From: Verrucomicrobiota bacterium
GTDB taxonomy: Bacteria; Verrucomicrobiota; Verrucomicrobiia; Verrucomicrobiales; Akkermansiaceae
Length of the DNA: 5,923 bases
Assembly: GCA_009885905.1 (NCBI GenBank)
Contig: VFJU01000211.1
Span: 1 to 5,923 of the forward strand
Direction of reading: 5' to 3'
Below, piece by piece: positions 5,831 to 5,923 of the stretch. A program made the translations under genes and the position numbers. A model generated the notes under the pieces. The model searched no databases. It saw only the letters and a program-made list of their open reading frames with translations, and had not been told where the DNA came from. How positions within the stretch are numbered: position 1 is the stretch's first letter; each line of letters opens with the position of its first letter.

Positions 5831-5923
5831 ATGAACTTCACGATCATCACTCCGAGTTTGAACTACGGGCGCTTTATCGGTGATTGCATCGCAAGCGTTG
5901 CGGAGCAATTGCAAGAGGTGTCA
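5831..5923 (+). CDS. GT2 family glycosyltransferase, N-terminus only (cut by the window edge)
   Basis: The last 93 bases are an open frame of 31 codons beginning at ATG 5831, preceded by no obvious Shine-Dalgarno. The product begins MNFTIITPSLNYGRFIGDC, then IASVAEQ. This is the usual start of GT-A fold family 2 glycosyltransferases: the first beta strand ending in TPS, a polar residue pair, GRFI and a helix ending in S(V/I)xxQ. The catalytic DxD and acceptor regions lie beyond the window, so the sugar used cannot be guessed. It continues the glycan-synthesis gene set, 149 bp after the methyltransferase and on the same strand. Confidence 0.8.
   Translation, partial: MNFTIITPSLNYGRFIGDCIASVAEQLQEVS

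Overview
The window is a stretch of a surface-polysaccharide or glycan biosynthesis locus, with every gene on the + strand. In order it holds the 3' part of a GT11 (alpha-1,2-fucosyltransferase-like) gene, a complete GT2 dolichyl-phosphate-mannose-synthase-like glycosyltransferase, a small REP-associated tyrosine transposase (RAYT, HUH/Y1 superfamily), a large YfhO-type polytopic membrane protein, a class I SAM-dependent methyltransferase, and the first 31 codons of a second GT2 glycosyltransferase. The gene complement, the weak Shine-Dalgarno signals, the style of the RAYT protein and the GTAGGGC/GGGCGAGACGTCC intergenic repeats suggest a member of the PVC group, most likely Verrucomicrobiota. 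That assignment is recalled from family resemblance and was not tested.

Layout. 1-809: fucosyltransferase, open at the left edge. 810-1012: intergenic, with a 131-bp palindromic element (826-956) whose ends are GGTAGGG/CCCTACC. 1013-1750: GT2. 1770-2538: a compact mobile unit in which the RAYT gene (1939-2382) lies between two directly repeated copies, about 95% identical, of a 159/161-bp element (A 1770-1928, B 2378-2538). Each copy ends in the same perfect 18-bp inverted repeat, and the RAYT stop codon lies inside copy B. 2574-4922: YfhO-like protein, with a TTG start inside an AT-rich repeat 35 bp after copy B. 4935-5681: methyltransferase, 12 bp behind it and probably co-transcribed. 5682-5830: intergenic, with a TGAATGA tandem and a different inverted repeat (5745-5812). 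5831-5923: GT2, open at the right edge.

How the genes fit together. The glycosyltransferases, the YfhO-like protein (probably handling lipid-linked sugars at the membrane) and the methyltransferase would assemble, decorate or cap a cell-surface glycan. The RAYT unit is an insertion into this locus, between the GT2 gene and the YfhO gene.

The main point of interest is the RAYT unit. The two repeat copies can be folded by eye into the same three-stem structure. Of the eight substitutions between them, five fall in stems, and all five swap a Watson-Crick pair for a G-U pair or the reverse on the + strand. The other three and the only indel fall in unpaired segments. This is the pattern expected if a + strand RNA (or single-stranded DNA) fold is maintained. 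Two further palindromic elements in the window (826-956 and 5745-5812) look like relatives or a second repeat family.
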